64,000 nucleotides of DNA from Pseudomonadota bacterium (GCA_021845595.1 JAJZVV010000014.1:1-64000), one strand, 5' to 3'. Shown: positions 1 through 9,206, counted from the first letter of the stretch. A program made the numbers and translations. Notes: generated by a model not told the origin, from the sequence alone.

Positions 1-99
1 CCGATCGGACGGTCGTGCTCTAGAAACCACATGATTAGAGCAACTTTGCCCGATCAGACTGACCGCGAAGCGGTTCAGTCTGATCGGACGTTGCTCTAA
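1..99. repeat. Double-hairpin palindromic repeat, left copy (truncated by window edge)
   Basis: Positions 1-23 are one arm of a hairpin ending in CGTGCTCTAG. A 12-base spacer follows, then a complete hairpin at 35-99 with outer arms TTAGAGCAAC (35-44) and GTTGCTCTAA (90-99) and inner arms at 50-62 and 75-87. The same two-hairpin arrangement, in reverse orientation and with closely matching arms and spacer start (AAACC), occurs at 63321-63450. The minus-strand ftsY stop codon TAG (98-96) lies inside the outer arm. The hairpin could also end ftsY transcription, but it has no clear U tract. Confidence 0.85.
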
Positions 100-1019
100 C
101 CGGCGGCGCCGACGAGGCCGCGGGCGAACTCCATCGCGTCGAAGGGCCGCAGATCCCCGGCCCGCTCGCCGACCCCGACGGCATGCACCGGCAGGCCGAA
201 GGCCTCGGCCAGGGCAACGACCACGCCGCCGCGCGCGCTCCCGTCCAGCTTCGTGACCACCAGACCGGTGACATCCACCATGTCGCGGAACACCCGCACC
301 TGCTCGAGCGCGTTCTGCCCGGTGGTGGCGTCCAGCACCAGCAGCACCGAATGCGGCGCGCTCGGATCCTGTTTGCGCAGCACGCGGATGATCTTGCGCA
401 GTTCCTCCATCAGCGCGGATTTGTTGTGCAGGCGTCCGGCGGTGTCGATCAGCAGCACATCGGCACCGTCCGCCCGCGCCTGGGTCAGAGCATCGAAGGC
501 CAGCCCGGCCGGGTCGGCCTCGGCAGCGCCGGCGACGACCTTCACGCCGACCCGCTCGCCCCAGATCTGCAGCTGCTCGACCGCCGCGGCGCGGAACGTG
601 TCGCCGGCGACCAGCACCGAGCGGAGCCCCTCGTCGCGCCAGAGCTGCGCCAGCTTGCCGATGGTCGTGGTCTTTCCGGTGCCGTTGACCCCGGCGACGA
701 GGATCACGTGCGGCCGGAGGGTCGGGTCGGGGATGAGCGGGCGCGCCACCGGCGCCAGGATGGCGGCGATCTCCTCGGCCAGCGCGGCGCGTACCTCCGC
801 GTCGGTCACGTCCTTGCCGAAGCGGGTGCGGCGGAAGCTGGCGATGATCTTTTCCGCCACGGCGGGGCCGAGATCCGCGGCGATCAGCGTCTCCTCGAGG
901 TCGGCGAGGGCGTCGTCGTCGAGCTTGCGCCGCGTGATGACCGCGCTGATGCCGCCGGTGAGCTTCTGCGTGCTCTTCGCCAGCCCGTCCTTCAGTCGCG
1001 AGAAGAAGCCGAGCGCCAT
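96..1019 (-). CDS. ftsY: Signal recognition particle receptor FtsY
   Basis: This is the SRP receptor GTPase, which docks SRP-ribosome-nascent chain complexes at the inner membrane. The 307-residue protein has a helical N domain (about 1-95) and an NG GTPase domain: P-loop [10 protein letters not shown] (110-119), DTFRAAA (140-146), DTAGR (192-196) and TKLDG (256-260), followed by GVGE and DLRPF. It lacks the long acidic A domain of the E. coli protein and begins with a short basic and hydrophobic stretch. It is last in an operon with dapF and mtaB; its ATG overlaps the mtaB stop as ATGA. Its own stop codon lies within a palindromic repeat. Confidence 0.97.
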   Translation of the reverse strand: MALGFFSRLKDGLAKSTQKLTGGISAVITRRKLDDDALADLEETLIAADLGPAVAEKIIASFRRTRFGKDVTDAEVRAALAEEIAAILAPVARPLIPDPTLRPHVILVAGVNGTGKTTTIGKLAQLWRDEGLRSVLVAGDTFRAAAVEQLQIWGERVGVKVVAGAAEADPAGLAFDALTQARADGADVLLIDTAGRLHNKSALMEELRKIIRVLRKQDPSAPHSVLLVLDATTGQNALEQVRVFRDMVDVTGLVVTKLDGSARGGVVVALAEAFGLPVHAVGVGERAGDLRPFDAMEFARGLVGAAG

Positions 1020-2248
1020 CAGCGGTGCTCCGCGATCAGGCCGAGCGCGTCATGGCCGACGACCAGGGCCTCGACGATCGAGCCGGGTGCGGCCGGTCGG
1101 GTGAGGCGGACGCGGGCGAAGTGCTCGGAATGGCCCTCGGTCGCGGTCTCGGCCAGAACCCGGACCGCTCGGCCGCGCTGGGCGGCGTGAAAGCGGGCCG
1201 CCGCGGCCAGCCCGGCCGCGCGCAGGCGGGCGGCGCGCGCATCGCGAACCGGGCCCGGGAGCTGGGGCATGCGGGCGGCCGGCGTGCCGGGCCGGGCGCT
1301 GTAGGGAAACACATGCAGGTAGGGCAGATCCGCTTGCTCGATGAAGGCCAGCGTCTCGTCGAACAGGGCCTCGGTCTCGGTCGGGAAGCCGGCGATGAGA
1401 TCCGCGCCGATGGCGATGCCCGGGCGCAGCGACCGGGCGCGCGCGATCACCTCGGCCGCGCCGGCGCGGGAGTGGCGCCGCCGCATCCGCTTGAGGATGA
1501 GGTCGCTGGCCGCCTGCAGCGACAGATGCAGATGCGGCATCAGACGCGGCTCGCTCTCGATCAGGCGCCACACATCCTCGTCGATCTCCGCCGGGTCGAG
1601 CGAGGACAGCCGCAGGCGCGGGAGCTCCGGCACCAGGGCGAGCAGCCGGCGCAGCATCTGCCCGAGCGCCGGCCGCCCCGGCAGGTCCGGCCCGTAACTG
1701 GTGAGATCGACGCCGGTCAGCACCACTTCCTGGAAGCCCCGCGCCAGCAGGGCGCGCGTCTGCTCGACGATGACCCCGATCGGCACCGACCGCGACGGGC
1801 CGCGTCCCTGGGGGATGACACAGAACGTGCAGCGATGGTCGCAGCCCTGCTGGACCTGAACGAAGGCGCGCGCCCGGCCGGCGAATTCGGTGACGAGATG
1901 GGTCGCGGTCTCGCGCGCCAGCGCGATATCGCCGACGCCGCCTGGCGCCCCCTCCGCCCAGCTCTCGGCGCGCAGCTTCTCTGCATTGCCGAGCACGCGC
2001 TCGACCCCGGGCAGCGCCGCCCAGCGCGCCGGATCGATCTGCGCGGCGCACCCGGTGACGACGATGCGTGCCCCGGGCCGCGTGCGGGCGATGCGGCGGA
2101 TGGCCTGGCGCGCCTGGCGTTCGGCCTCGGCCGTGACGGCGCAGGTATTGACGATGACCGTATCGGCCAGCGCCGCGGCGTGCGCGCGCATGACCTCGCT
2201 CTCATAGGTGTTCAGGCGGCAGCCGAAGGTGATGATCTCGGCGCTCAT
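1019..2248 (-). CDS. mtaB: tRNA t6A37 methylthiotransferase MtaB
   Basis: This radical-SAM enzyme adds a methylthio group to N6-threonylcarbamoyladenosine-37 of tRNAs. The 409-residue protein shows the N-terminal UPF0004 cysteines at 10, 36 and 67, which bind the auxiliary cluster, and the radical-SAM CxxxCxxC motif at 136, 140 and 143 (GCDHRCTFC). A TRAM-like tail is weak, so the assignment rests on the cysteine pattern and length. The start chosen is [10 protein letters not shown], whose ATG overlaps the dapF stop as ATGA; longer readings run into dapF. MiaB and RimO are related alternatives, but the N-terminal ITFGCRLN is MtaB-like. Confidence 0.93.
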   Translation of the reverse strand: MSAEIITFGCRLNTYESEVMRAHAAALADTVIVNTCAVTAEAERQARQAIRRIARTRPGARIVVTGCAAQIDPARWAALPGVERVLGNAEKLRAESWAEGAPGGVGDIALARETATHLVTEFAGRARAFVQVQQGCDHRCTFCVIPQGRGPSRSVPIGVIVEQTRALLARGFQEVVLTGVDLTSYGPDLPGRPALGQMLRRLLALVPELPRLRLSSLDPAEIDEDVWRLIESEPRLMPHLHLSLQAASDLILKRMRRRHSRAGAAEVIARARSLRPGIAIGADLIAGFPTETEALFDETLAFIEQADLPYLHVFPYSARPGTPAARMPQLPGPVRDARAARLRAAGLAAAARFHAAQRGRAVRVLAETATEGHSEHFARVRLTRPAAPGSIVEALVVGHDALGLIAEHR

Positions 2249-3075
2249 GCGGGATAGGCCGCGAGATCGAGCCGCCCGGTGAAGGCGGTTGCGACCGGGC
2301 CGGTCATCAGCACGTGATCGTCCGTCCGCCACTCGATGATGAGCTCGCCGCCGTCGAGCACCAGCGTGGCGCGCCGCCCGGCCAGGCCGCGCCGGTGCGC
2401 ATTGACCAGCGCGGCACAGGCGCCGGAGCCGCAGGCCAGCGTCAGCCCCGCGCCGCGCTCCCACACCCGCAGACGAAGCCGCCCGGGCGCGAGGCCCTGC
2501 ACCACGCCGATATTCGCCCGCTCGGGAAAGATCGGGTCGTGTTCGAGACGCGGCCCGAGCGTGGCCAGCGGCACTGCGTCGATATCGGGCACGAAGAAGG
2601 TCGCGTGCGGGTTGCCCATGGAACAGGCGGCCGGGTCGGTCAGGGGCGGTGCGGCGAGCTCGAGATGGAGCGTGTCCATCGCACGGGCGAGTGGGATGTC
2701 CTGCCAGTCGAGCCGCGGGCGGCCCATGTCGACGGTGATCAGCCCATCGACCCGGCGTTCGGCGGCGAGCAGGCCGGCATCGGTGCGGATATGCTGGATC
2801 GCGCGTCCGCTTTCGGCAAAGAGCAGCTCGGCGACGCAGCGCGTGGCGTTGCCGCAGGCCCCGGCCTCGGAGCCATCGGCGTTGAGGATGCGCATGCCGG
2901 CATCCGCCCCGTCCCCGCCGGGGCCGATGACGATGATCTGGTCGCAGCCGATGCCGCGATGGCGGTCGGCGACGGCGGCGGCCCGCGCCGGACTGAGGTC
3001 GAGCCGGTCCGCCCGCTCGTCGAAGACGACGAAATCGTTCCCGAGCCCGTGCATCTTGACGAACCGCGCCGACAT
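2245..3075 (-). CDS. dapF: Diaminopimelate epimerase
   Basis: DapF interconverts LL- and meso-diaminopimelate for lysine and peptidoglycan synthesis. The 276-residue protein has both catalytic cysteines in their usual contexts: Cys74 in ACGNATR and Cys215 in ACGSGAC. The N-terminus [15 protein letters not shown] is the usual family start, so this ATG was preferred over longer readings. It is first of a three-gene operon with mtaB and ftsY joined by 4-base overlaps. A TATAAG hexamer on the minus strand (3087-3082) lies only six bases before the ATG, which would imply an almost leaderless mRNA if used; no good -35 accompanies it. Confidence 0.96.
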   Translation of the reverse strand: MSARFVKMHGLGNDFVVFDERADRLDLSPARAAAVADRHRGIGCDQIIVIGPGGDGADAGMRILNADGSEAGACGNATRCVAELLFAESGRAIQHIRTDAGLLAAERRVDGLITVDMGRPRLDWQDIPLARAMDTLHLELAAPPLTDPAACSMGNPHATFFVPDIDAVPLATLGPRLEHDPIFPERANIGVVQGLAPGRLRLRVWERGAGLTLACGSGACAALVNAHRRGLAGRRATLVLDGGELIIEWRTDDHVLMTGPVATAFTGRLDLAAYPA

Positions 3076-3120
3076 GGGCGGCTTATAGGCGGGCGGCGGG
3101 GGCAGCGGGAAGGGACGTTC

Positions 3121-3149
3121 TTGCAAGCCACCCACCCCGCCGCTATAAG
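3121..3149 (+). promoter_or_regulatory. Probable sigma70-type promoter for rpmI-rplT
   Basis: TTGCAA (3121-3126) and TATAAG (3144-3149) are separated by exactly 17 bases. They lie in the divergent dapF/rpmI region, about 137 bases before the rpmI ATG, which leaves a leader long enough for the ribosomal-protein autoregulation known in other bacteria. No recognisable L20-binding structure was identified. Confidence 0.6.
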
Positions 3150-3285
3150 CCGCGCCTTGCTCGCGCGCCCGGGCCCGTTGGGGCATGCCCGGCCGCAGCA
3201 CCCGCCCGCCACGCGAGGTTCGCGCGGTCGCGGGAGCGCCAGCAGCCGGGGAAACCTGGCGGCGCCGGAACGGAAAGGAGACAAA

Positions 3286-3489
3286 ATGCCCAAGATGAAG
3301 ACCAAGTCATCGGTCAAGAAGCGCTTCAAGATCACGGCGACCGGCAAGGTTCTCGCCGGCCCGGGCAAGAAGCGCCACAACCTCATGGCGCGCTCCCAGA
3401 AAGTGAAGCGCGCCAACCGCGGCAGCCAGGTGCTGACCCACGCTGACGGTCTGACCGTCAAGCAGTGGGCGCCCTATGGTCTGAACTGA
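3286..3489 (+). CDS. rpmI: 50S ribosomal protein L35
   Basis: This 67-residue, very basic protein belongs to the large ribosomal subunit. It starts [15 protein letters not shown] and has the L35 core [16 protein letters not shown] good Shine-Dalgarno AAGGAG lies just before the ATG. It precedes rplT by 13 bases, the usual rpmI-rplT pair; infC is not adjacent here. Confidence 0.97.
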   Translation: MPKMKTKSSVKKRFKITATGKVLAGPGKKRHNLMARSQKVKRANRGSQVLTHADGLTVKQWAPYGLN

Positions 3490-3502
3490 GGGAGGGCGAC
3501 CC

Positions 3503-3859
3503 ATGGCACGCGTCAAGCGGGGCGTCACCACGCACGCCCGTCACAAGAAGGTTCTCGACCAGGCCAAGGGCTATGTCGGCCGGTCTTCGACGAATTACCG
3601 CATCGCGCTGGAGCGGGTCGAGAAGGCGCTGCGCTACGCCTATCGCGACCGGCGGGTGAAGAAGCGGGAGTTCCGCGCCCTCTGGATCCAGCGCATCAAC
3701 GCCGCGGTCCGCGAGCATGGTCTCACCTATTCGAAGTTCGTCGCCGGGCTGAAGCAGGCCGGCATCGAGATCGACCGCAAGGTGCTGGCTGCCATTGCCT
3801 ATGATGACGCGGCGGCGTTCGCCGAGATCGTCAAGGCGGTGCAGGCCGCGCAGGGCTGA
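3503..3859 (+). CDS. rplT: 50S ribosomal protein L20
   Basis: L20 is an early 23S rRNA-binding assembly protein and in other bacteria a translational autoregulator of its operon. The 118-residue length is typical; it starts [16 protein letters not shown] and contains the conserved [17 protein letters not shown] and [18 protein letters not shown] segments. GGAGGG lies upstream. It is followed by a hairpin array and then pheS. Confidence 0.98.
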   Translation: MARVKRGVTTHARHKKVLDQAKGYVGRSSTNYRIALERVEKALRYAYRDRRVKKREFRALWIQRINAAVREHGLTYSKFVAGLKQAGIEIDRKVLAAIAYDDAAAFAEIVKAVQAAQG

Positions 3860-3870
3860 GCGGGGCTAGG

Positions 3871-3978
3871 CCAGGGGCTTCGCCCCTGGACGCCACCAAA
3901 GGCGGAGCCTTTGGAATCCATTACTGAAGTAATGGGGTCCGGGGTCTCCCGGCCCCGGCGGGTCTGGGCGGAGCCCAG
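3871..3978. repeat. Array of five consecutive small hairpins between rplT and pheS
   Basis: Inverted repeats in order: CCAGGGGC/GCCCCTGG (3871-3889, 3-base loop), CCAAAGGC/GCCTTTGG (3896-3914), CCATTACT/AGTAATGG (3918-3935), CCGGG/CCCGG (about 3939-3953) and CTGGGC/GCCCAG (3964-3978). Three share the loop GGA or TTC. The array fills nearly the whole gap between the rplT stop and the pheS Shine-Dalgarno. It could attenuate transcription, protect the mRNA 3' end, or be a mobile palindromic repeat; none is followed by a U tract. Confidence 0.75.
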
Positions 3979-4004
3979 CCTTGCTCTCCCGCGGAGGGCC
4001 CGGA

Positions 4005-5069
4005 TTGGACGACCTCGCAGCATTGAAACACGCCACCGAAGCGGCCCTGGCGGCGGCTTCGGACCTGCGCGCCTGGGATGCGGTGCGGGTTGGCGTGCTC
4101 GGCAAGAATGGCAGCCTCACCGGTCTGCTCAAGGCGCTCGGCCAGGTGCCCGCCGAGCAGCGGCGCGAGCGTGGGGCCGCGGTCAACCGCCTGCGCGACG
4201 AACTGGCGGACCTGGTGGAGGCGCGCCGCGCTGCGCTGGAGGCGGCGGCGCTCGAAGCCCGGCTGGCGGCCGAACGGGCGGACGTGACGTTGCCGCCGCC
4301 GGCGATCCCGGCCGGCTCGATCCATCCGATCAGCCGCACCATCGAGGAAATGACGGCGATCTTCGGCGCCATGGGGTTCACCGTCGGCGAGGGGCCGGAC
4401 ATCGAGACGGACTGGCACAATTTCTCCGCCCTCAACATCCCCGGCCACCACCCTGCGCGCGCGGATCACGACACGTTCTATCTGCCCGGCACGCGCGACG
4501 GACGGCCGCTGGTGCTGCGCACCCACACCTCCAACGTCCAGATCATCACGCTGCTGACCCAGGAGCCACCGTTCCGCGTCATCGCCCCCGGGCGCACCTA
4601 CCGCGCCGACCACGACGCCACGCACAGCCCGATGTTTCACCAGTGCGAGGGCATCGTCGTCGATCGCGACATCACGCTGGCGCATCTGAAGGGCTGCCTG
4701 GTCGATTTCCTGCGCGCCTATTTCGCCCAGCCGGACCTGAAAGTGCGGTTCCGGGCCAGCTATTTTCCCTTCACCGAGCCCTCGATGGAGGTCGATATCG
4801 GCTGGAACCGCCGCACCGGCGAGATCGGCGCCGGGGGCGACTGGCTGGAGATTCTCGGCTCCGGCATGGTGCATCCGCGCGTGCTGGCCAATTGCGGGCT
4901 CGATCCGCGCGAGTGGCAGGGCTTCGCCTTCGGCATGGGCGTCGAGCGGGTGGCCATGCTCAAGCACGGCATCGCGGACCTCCGGCCTTTCTATGAGAGT
5001 GACCTGCGCTGGCTGAGGCATTACGGGTTCTCGGCGTTGGCGCCGGCGATGCTGCACGAGGGGCTGTGA
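4005..5069 (+). CDS. pheS: Phenylalanine--tRNA ligase alpha subunit
   Basis: PheS is the catalytic subunit of the alpha2beta2 phenylalanyl-tRNA synthetase. The 354-residue protein has an N-terminal coiled-coil (about 1-95), then the class II core with motif 2 near GRTYRADHDATHSPMFHQ (196-213) and motif 3 GMGVERVAMLKHGI near the C-terminus. The start is TTG at 4005, with GGAGGG at 3993-3998; an earlier in-frame TTG at 3981 lies in the hairpin array and lacks a ribosome site. It is followed after 3 bases by pheT. Confidence 0.96.
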   Translation: MDDLAALKHATEAALAAASDLRAWDAVRVGVLGKNGSLTGLLKALGQVPAEQRRERGAAVNRLRDELADLVEARRAALEAAALEARLAAERADVTLPPPAIPAGSIHPISRTIEEMTAIFGAMGFTVGEGPDIETDWHNFSALNIPGHHPARADHDTFYLPGTRDGRPLVLRTHTSNVQIITLLTQEPPFRVIAPGRTYRADHDATHSPMFHQCEGIVVDRDITLAHLKGCLVDFLRAYFAQPDLKVRFRASYFPFTEPSMEVDIGWNRRTGEIGAGGDWLEILGSGMVHPRVLANCGLDPREWQGFAFGMGVERVAMLKHGIADLRPFYESDLRWLRHYGFSALAPAMLHEGL

Positions 5070-5072
5070 GCG

Positions 5073-7538
5073 ATGAAGTTCACGCTGTCCTGGCTCCGTA
5101 GCCATCTCGATACCGACGCGCCGCTCGAGCGGCTGACCGACACGCTCAGTGCGATCGGGCTCGAGGTCGAGGCGGTGGAGAACCGCGCCGCCGCGCTGGC
5201 GCCGTTCCGTATCGCCGAGGTGATCGAGGCGGTGCAGCACCCGAACGCGGACCGGTTGCGCGCCTGCCGGGTTGACATCGGCGAGGGCGCGCCGATCTCC
5301 GTCGTGTGCGGGGCGCCGAACGCGCGCAGCGGCATGAAGGCGGTCTTCGCCCCGCCCGGCAGTTTCATCCCCGGCACCGGCATCACGCTGAAAGCCGGCG
5401 AGATCCGCGGCGTCGTCAGCGCCGGCATGCTGCTCTCGGCGCGGGAGATGGGGCTGGGCGAGGACCATTCCGGCATCGTCGATCTGCCCGCGGAGGCGCC
5501 GGTCGGCACGCCCTATGCGCGCTGGGCCGGGCTGGACGATCCGGTGATCGAGATCGCCGTCACCCCCAATCGCGGCGATGCGCTCGGGGTGCGCGGCGTG
5601 GCGAGGGATCTGGCCGCGGCGGGAATGGGCCGGCTCAAGCCGTGGGCGGCGCCGGCGGTGCCGGGCAGGTATCCGAGCCCGATCGCCTGGCGCACCGAGT
5701 GGCCGGAGGCCTGTCCCTACGTGCTCGGCCGCGCCGTCCGCGGCGTGCGCAACGGCCCGAGCCCACGCTGGCTCGCCGAGCGCCTCACCGCCATCGGGCT
5801 GCGCCCGATCAGCGCCCTGGTCGACATCACCAACTTCTTCACCATCGATCTCGGCCGTCCGCTGCACGTCTTCGACATCGGCAAGCTCGACGGCCAGGCG
5901 CTGGTGATGCGCCGCGGCGCGGGCGAGGTGTTCCGCGGGCTGCACGGGCGCGATGTGACGGTCACGGCGGAGGATTGCGTCATCGCCGATGCGGCCGGGG
6001 TGCAGTCGCTGGCCGGCATCGTCGGCGGCGAGGCGACCGGATGCGATGACGGCACCACGGATGTCTTCATCGAGTGCGCCCTGTTCGACCCGGTGCGCAT
6101 CGGTCTCACCGGCCGGCGGCTGCAGATCGCCTCGGATGCGCGGGCGCGCTTCGAGCGCGGCATCGACGCAGCGCTGATGCCGGCGGCGCTGGAGGCGGCG
6201 ACGCGCATGGTGCTCGATCATTGCGGCGGCGACGCGTCGGACGTGGTGGCGGCAGGCGCGGCGCCGGACCGGCGGCGATCGGCGCGGCTGCGCTTCGCGC
6301 GTCTGGGTGGGTTCGGCGGTGCCGAGATGCCAGCGGCGGAGGCGGTCGCGATTCTCGAACGCCTCGGGTTCGCCGTCGAGGAGCGGACCGAGACCGAAGT
6401 CCGCGTCGCGGTCCCGTCCTGGCGCAACGACGTCGCCGGCGCCCCGGCGCTCGATCCCGCGCCCGGGCTGGACCCTGAGCGCGCCGAGCGGGCGGTTGCC
6501 GGGACCGCGGCGATCGAGCCGGAGTGCGATCTGATCGAGGAGGTGCTGCGCATCCGCGGTCTCGATGCCATCGCCCCGGTCTCGCTGCCGCGGGCTGCCC
6601 CGGTGCCGGCGGCGACGCTGACCCCGGCGCAGGGCCGCGCGGCGCTGGCGCGGCGGACCTTGGCGGCGCGCGGCCTGGCGGAGTGCGTCTCGTTCAGTTT
6701 CCTGGCTCGCGACACCGCGGCCCTGTTTGGCGCGACCCCGGACGCGCTGCGCCTGCTCAACCCGATCGCCAGCGACCTCGACCAGCTTCGCCCGACCCCG
6801 CTGGCGAGCCTGGCGCTCGCTGCCCGCGGCAACGCCGCGCGCGGCTTCGCCGATGCGGCGCTGTTCGAGATCGGACCGGGCTTCGAGAGTGACGACCTGG
6901 CCGGCCAGCGCGCGATCGCCGCCGGGCTGCGGACCGGGATGACGCCGCGCCACTGGCGCGCGGCGGCGCGCCCGGTGGAGTGGGTGGATGCCAAGGACGA
7001 CGCGTTGGCGCTGCTCGCCGCGCTGGGTGTGCCCGCGGAAAGCCTGACGAGTACGCGCGAGGCGCCGGATTTCTATCATCCCGGCCGTTCCGGCGTGTTG
7101 CGCCAGGGGCCGAAAACGGTGCTCGCCCGGTTCGGCGAACTCCATCCGCGGCTTGCCGGGACGCTGGATCTGCCGGCCGCCTGCGCCTTCGAACTGTTCC
7201 TCGATGCCATCCCGGAGCCGAAGCGCCGCCGCCGGACCGCGCTCGATCTGTCGCCGTTCCAGCCGCTCCGGCGCGATTTCGCCTTTCTCGTCGCCGCCTC
7301 GGTGAGCGCGGAGGCGGTGCTGCGCGCCGCCCGCGGCGCCGAGCGCGGCGCGATCGCCGGGGTGGCGCTGTTCGATGTCTACGAGGGCGAGAAACTGCCC
7401 CCCGGCCAGAAATCACTGGCGATCGAGGTGACCTTCCAGCCCCGCGAGCGGACGTTCACCGATGCCGAGATCGAGGCGCTCGCCGCGAAGGTGATCGCGG
7501 CCGTGACGAAGGCGACCGGCGCGACCCTGCGAGGATAG
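5073..7538 (+). CDS. pheT: Phenylalanine--tRNA ligase beta subunit
   Basis: PheT carries tRNA-binding and editing functions of the synthetase. The 821-residue protein starts MKFTLSWLRSHLDTDAPL, then has an EMAP-like tRNA-binding domain (about 40-150), the B3/B4 editing domain, B5, the core-like domain, and a C-terminal ferredoxin-fold anticodon-binding domain (about 725-821). After the B5 motif PSWRNDVAG (W450) there is an insertion of about 25 residues rich in Ala and Pro before CDLIEEVLRIRG, absent from the typical bacterial sequence. It is probably cotranscribed with pheS. Confidence 0.96.
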   Translation: MKFTLSWLRSHLDTDAPLERLTDTLSAIGLEVEAVENRAAALAPFRIAEVIEAVQHPNADRLRACRVDIGEGAPISVVCGAPNARSGMKAVFAPPGSFIPGTGITLKAGEIRGVVSAGMLLSAREMGLGEDHSGIVDLPAEAPVGTPYARWAGLDDPVIEIAVTPNRGDALGVRGVARDLAAAGMGRLKPWAAPAVPGRYPSPIAWRTEWPEACPYVLGRAVRGVRNGPSPRWLAERLTAIGLRPISALVDITNFFTIDLGRPLHVFDIGKLDGQALVMRRGAGEVFRGLHGRDVTVTAEDCVIADAAGVQSLAGIVGGEATGCDDGTTDVFIECALFDPVRIGLTGRRLQIASDARARFERGIDAALMPAALEAATRMVLDHCGGDASDVVAAGAAPDRRRSARLRFARLGGFGGAEMPAAEAVAILERLGFAVEERTETEVRVAVPSWRNDVAGAPALDPAPGLDPERAERAVAGTAAIEPECDLIEEVLRIRGLDAIAPVSLPRAAPVPAATLTPAQGRAALARRTLAARGLAECVSFSFLARDTAALFGATPDALRLLNPIASDLDQLRPTPLASLALAARGNAARGFADAALFEIGPGFESDDLAGQRAIAAGLRTGMTPRHWRAAARPVEWVDAKDDALALLAALGVPAESLTSTREAPDFYHPGRSGVLRQGPKTVLARFGELHPRLAGTLDLPAACAFELFLDAIPEPKRRRRTALDLSPFQPLRRDFAFLVAASVSAEAVLRAARGAERGAIAGVALFDVYEGEKLPPGQKSLAIEVTFQPRERTFTDAEIEALAAKVIAAVTKATGATLRG

Positions 7539-7546
7539 GCGCCGCT

Positions 7547-8773
7547 TTGGGCGCCTTCTCACCACTCTATTATTTCGCCGGCATGGCGCTGCTGTTCGCG
7601 CTCGCCGCGACGCCGGCGTTACGGCTGGCCGACGATCCCGCCGCCAGTGCCGCGCGCGTCTCGACCCTGGACGGGCTGCGCGGATTCCTCGCCCTCGCGG
7701 TCGTGTTCCATCACGCCGCGATCTACCGGCAGTTCATCGCCGACGGGCATTGGGTTGCGCCGCCGTCCAGCTTCTACGTCCTGCTCGGCCAGGTGGGCGT
7801 GTCGCTGTTCTTCATGGTGACCGGCTATCTGTTCTGGACCAAGTGCATCCGCGCGCGCGGCCTGCCGCCCTGGCGCAGCCTGTATATCGGGCGGATCTTC
7901 CGCATCGGGCCGCTCTATGGCGTGGCGGTCGCCGCCATGCTCGCCATCGTCTTCGCCCGGACCGGCTTCGCCCTGCACGAACCGCGCGCGGCGCTGATCC
8001 GCCATCTCGTGGCCTGGAGCCTGCTCGGCTACCGGTTCGGGCCGGACGTGAACGGCTACGACCAGACCTTCACGATCCTCGCCGGCGTGACCTGGACGCT
8101 GCACTATGAGTGGCTGTTCTACGCCAGTCTGGTCCTGACCGCGCTCCTCGCCCGCGCGCCGCGCACCCATCTGGCGCTCCCGCTGCTCGGGCTGGCGATC
8201 GGGGTCGCGCTGACCTTCGCCGGGCGGGGCGGCGTGCATTCGCCGGCCCCGGATTTCGTCATCCTGGCGCTGTTCTCTGCCGGCATGCTGGCAGCCTCGC
8301 TGCAGCAGGCCGGCCTGGGTCCCACGCTCGGCGATCGTACCGCGTCGGTCATCGTGCTGGGTCTGCTGGCGGTGCTGTTCACCACCGCCAGCACCGCCTA
8401 TGCAGGCACGCCGGTGATCCTCATGGCGCTGATTTTTCTCCTGATCAGTCATGGCTGCAGCGTCTTCGGGCTGCTGCACACGCGGCCGGCGCAGCGGCTC
8501 GGCGCGATTTCCTACGGCGTCTATCTGCTCCAGGGGCTGCCCCTGGCGCTGGTGTTCGCGAGCCCGTGGGCGCGTGCGCAGGCGCTCGCCTCGGCCGTGG
8601 CGCACTGGCAAGTCTGCTGGCTGGCCGCCGCCCTGCTGGTGCTGGCGGCGACGCTCGCCCACGCCGCCATCGAGCGCCCCGGCATCGCGCTCGGCCGGCG
8701 CGTCGCGGCCTGGGCCGAGCCGGCAGCGGGTGCACGCTCCGAGGGGCGAGCCATGCCGCGGCCGCCGGGCTGA
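7547..8773 (+). CDS. Membrane acyltransferase, acyltransferase 3 family
   Basis: This is an integral membrane O-acyltransferase of the family that acetylates or acylates cell-surface sugars. The 408-residue protein has the family N-terminus STLDGLRGFLALAVVFHHAA, a second motif GQVGVSLFFMVTGYLFW, and about ten hydrophobic segments. The TTG at 7547 was chosen because GAGGA lies 11 bases upstream and it keeps the first membrane segment; ATG at 7583 is the alternative. It begins 8 bases after pheT, though the functions are unrelated. The acceptor is unknown; O-antigen or exopolysaccharide is an inference. Confidence 0.85.
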   Translation: MGAFSPLYYFAGMALLFALAATPALRLADDPAASAARVSTLDGLRGFLALAVVFHHAAIYRQFIADGHWVAPPSSFYVLLGQVGVSLFFMVTGYLFWTKCIRARGLPPWRSLYIGRIFRIGPLYGVAVAAMLAIVFARTGFALHEPRAALIRHLVAWSLLGYRFGPDVNGYDQTFTILAGVTWTLHYEWLFYASLVLTALLARAPRTHLALPLLGLAIGVALTFAGRGGVHSPAPDFVILALFSAGMLAASLQQAGLGPTLGDRTASVIVLGLLAVLFTTASTAYAGTPVILMALIFLLISHGCSVFGLLHTRPAQRLGAISYGVYLLQGLPLALVFASPWARAQALASAVAHWQVCWLAAALLVLAATLAHAAIERPGIALGRRVAAWAEPAAGARSEGRAMPRPPG

Positions 8774-8891
8774 CAACCGGAGCCTGGACAGGGCCGGGCC
8801 GACGCCATACGTGCCTCGCGTCGGCCGGGCCGCTTGGCCGGCCCGTCCCTGCTGGCCCACGATGGCCGGTCGATCATTGGAGGAATGTCTC

Positions 8892-9092
8892 ATGCATGCG
8901 ACCGAAGCCCGCGACATGGCGCTGTCGATGATCCGCTGCTACGGCATGCGGGCCCAGGCGATCGCCAGCGAGCGCCTGCGCCAGAGCCGCGGCGAGGGCG
9001 ATGCGGCGGCCGTCGACGCCTGGGAGCAGGTTCGCGCGATGATCTGGGAACTGCGTCGCACCGAGCGGCTCGTGCCGCGCGTCACGCACTGA
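8892..9092 (+). CDS. Hypothetical 66-residue protein
   Basis: A strong GGAGGA (8879-8884) sits seven bases before the ATG. The 66-residue product is hydrophilic and helical in appearance, with MHATEARDMALSMIRCYGMR at the start and a basic tail. There is no signal peptide and no motif I recognise. It stands alone between the acyltransferase and lepA. The ribosome site and the normal codon pattern suggest it is translated. Confidence 0.65.
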   Translation: MHATEARDMALSMIRCYGMRAQAIASERLRQSRGEGDAAAVDAWEQVRAMIWELRRTERLVPRVTH

Positions 9093-9170
9093 CGCCGCCG
9101 CGCGCGGATCGCGGCGTTCGTGCCCGGCTCTGGCTGACAGGGAGAGGAATTTCGCCTAATCCTCCCCCCG

Positions 9171-9189
9171 CCCCGGCGTGCCGCCGGGG
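9171..9189 (+). promoter_or_regulatory. Hairpin in the lepA 5' region
   Basis: CCCCGGC and GCCGGGG form a 7-base-pair stem with a 5-base loop, 17 bases before the lepA ATG. lepA has no strong Shine-Dalgarno, so this stem may affect initiation; it may equally be a chance GC-rich palindrome. Confidence 0.3.
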
Positions 9190-9206
9190 CTGAGCAGAGC
9201 ACCCGC

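Noticed and set aside
3921-7145. Very long open frame (over 1000 codons) opposite pheS-pheT
   Set aside because: It is a side effect of high GC content. The product is Arg/Gly/His-rich and shows no domain, while the other strand has two clear synthetase subunits. The same applies to long frames opposite lepA, rpoN, the P-type ATPase and the molybdenum hydroxylase.
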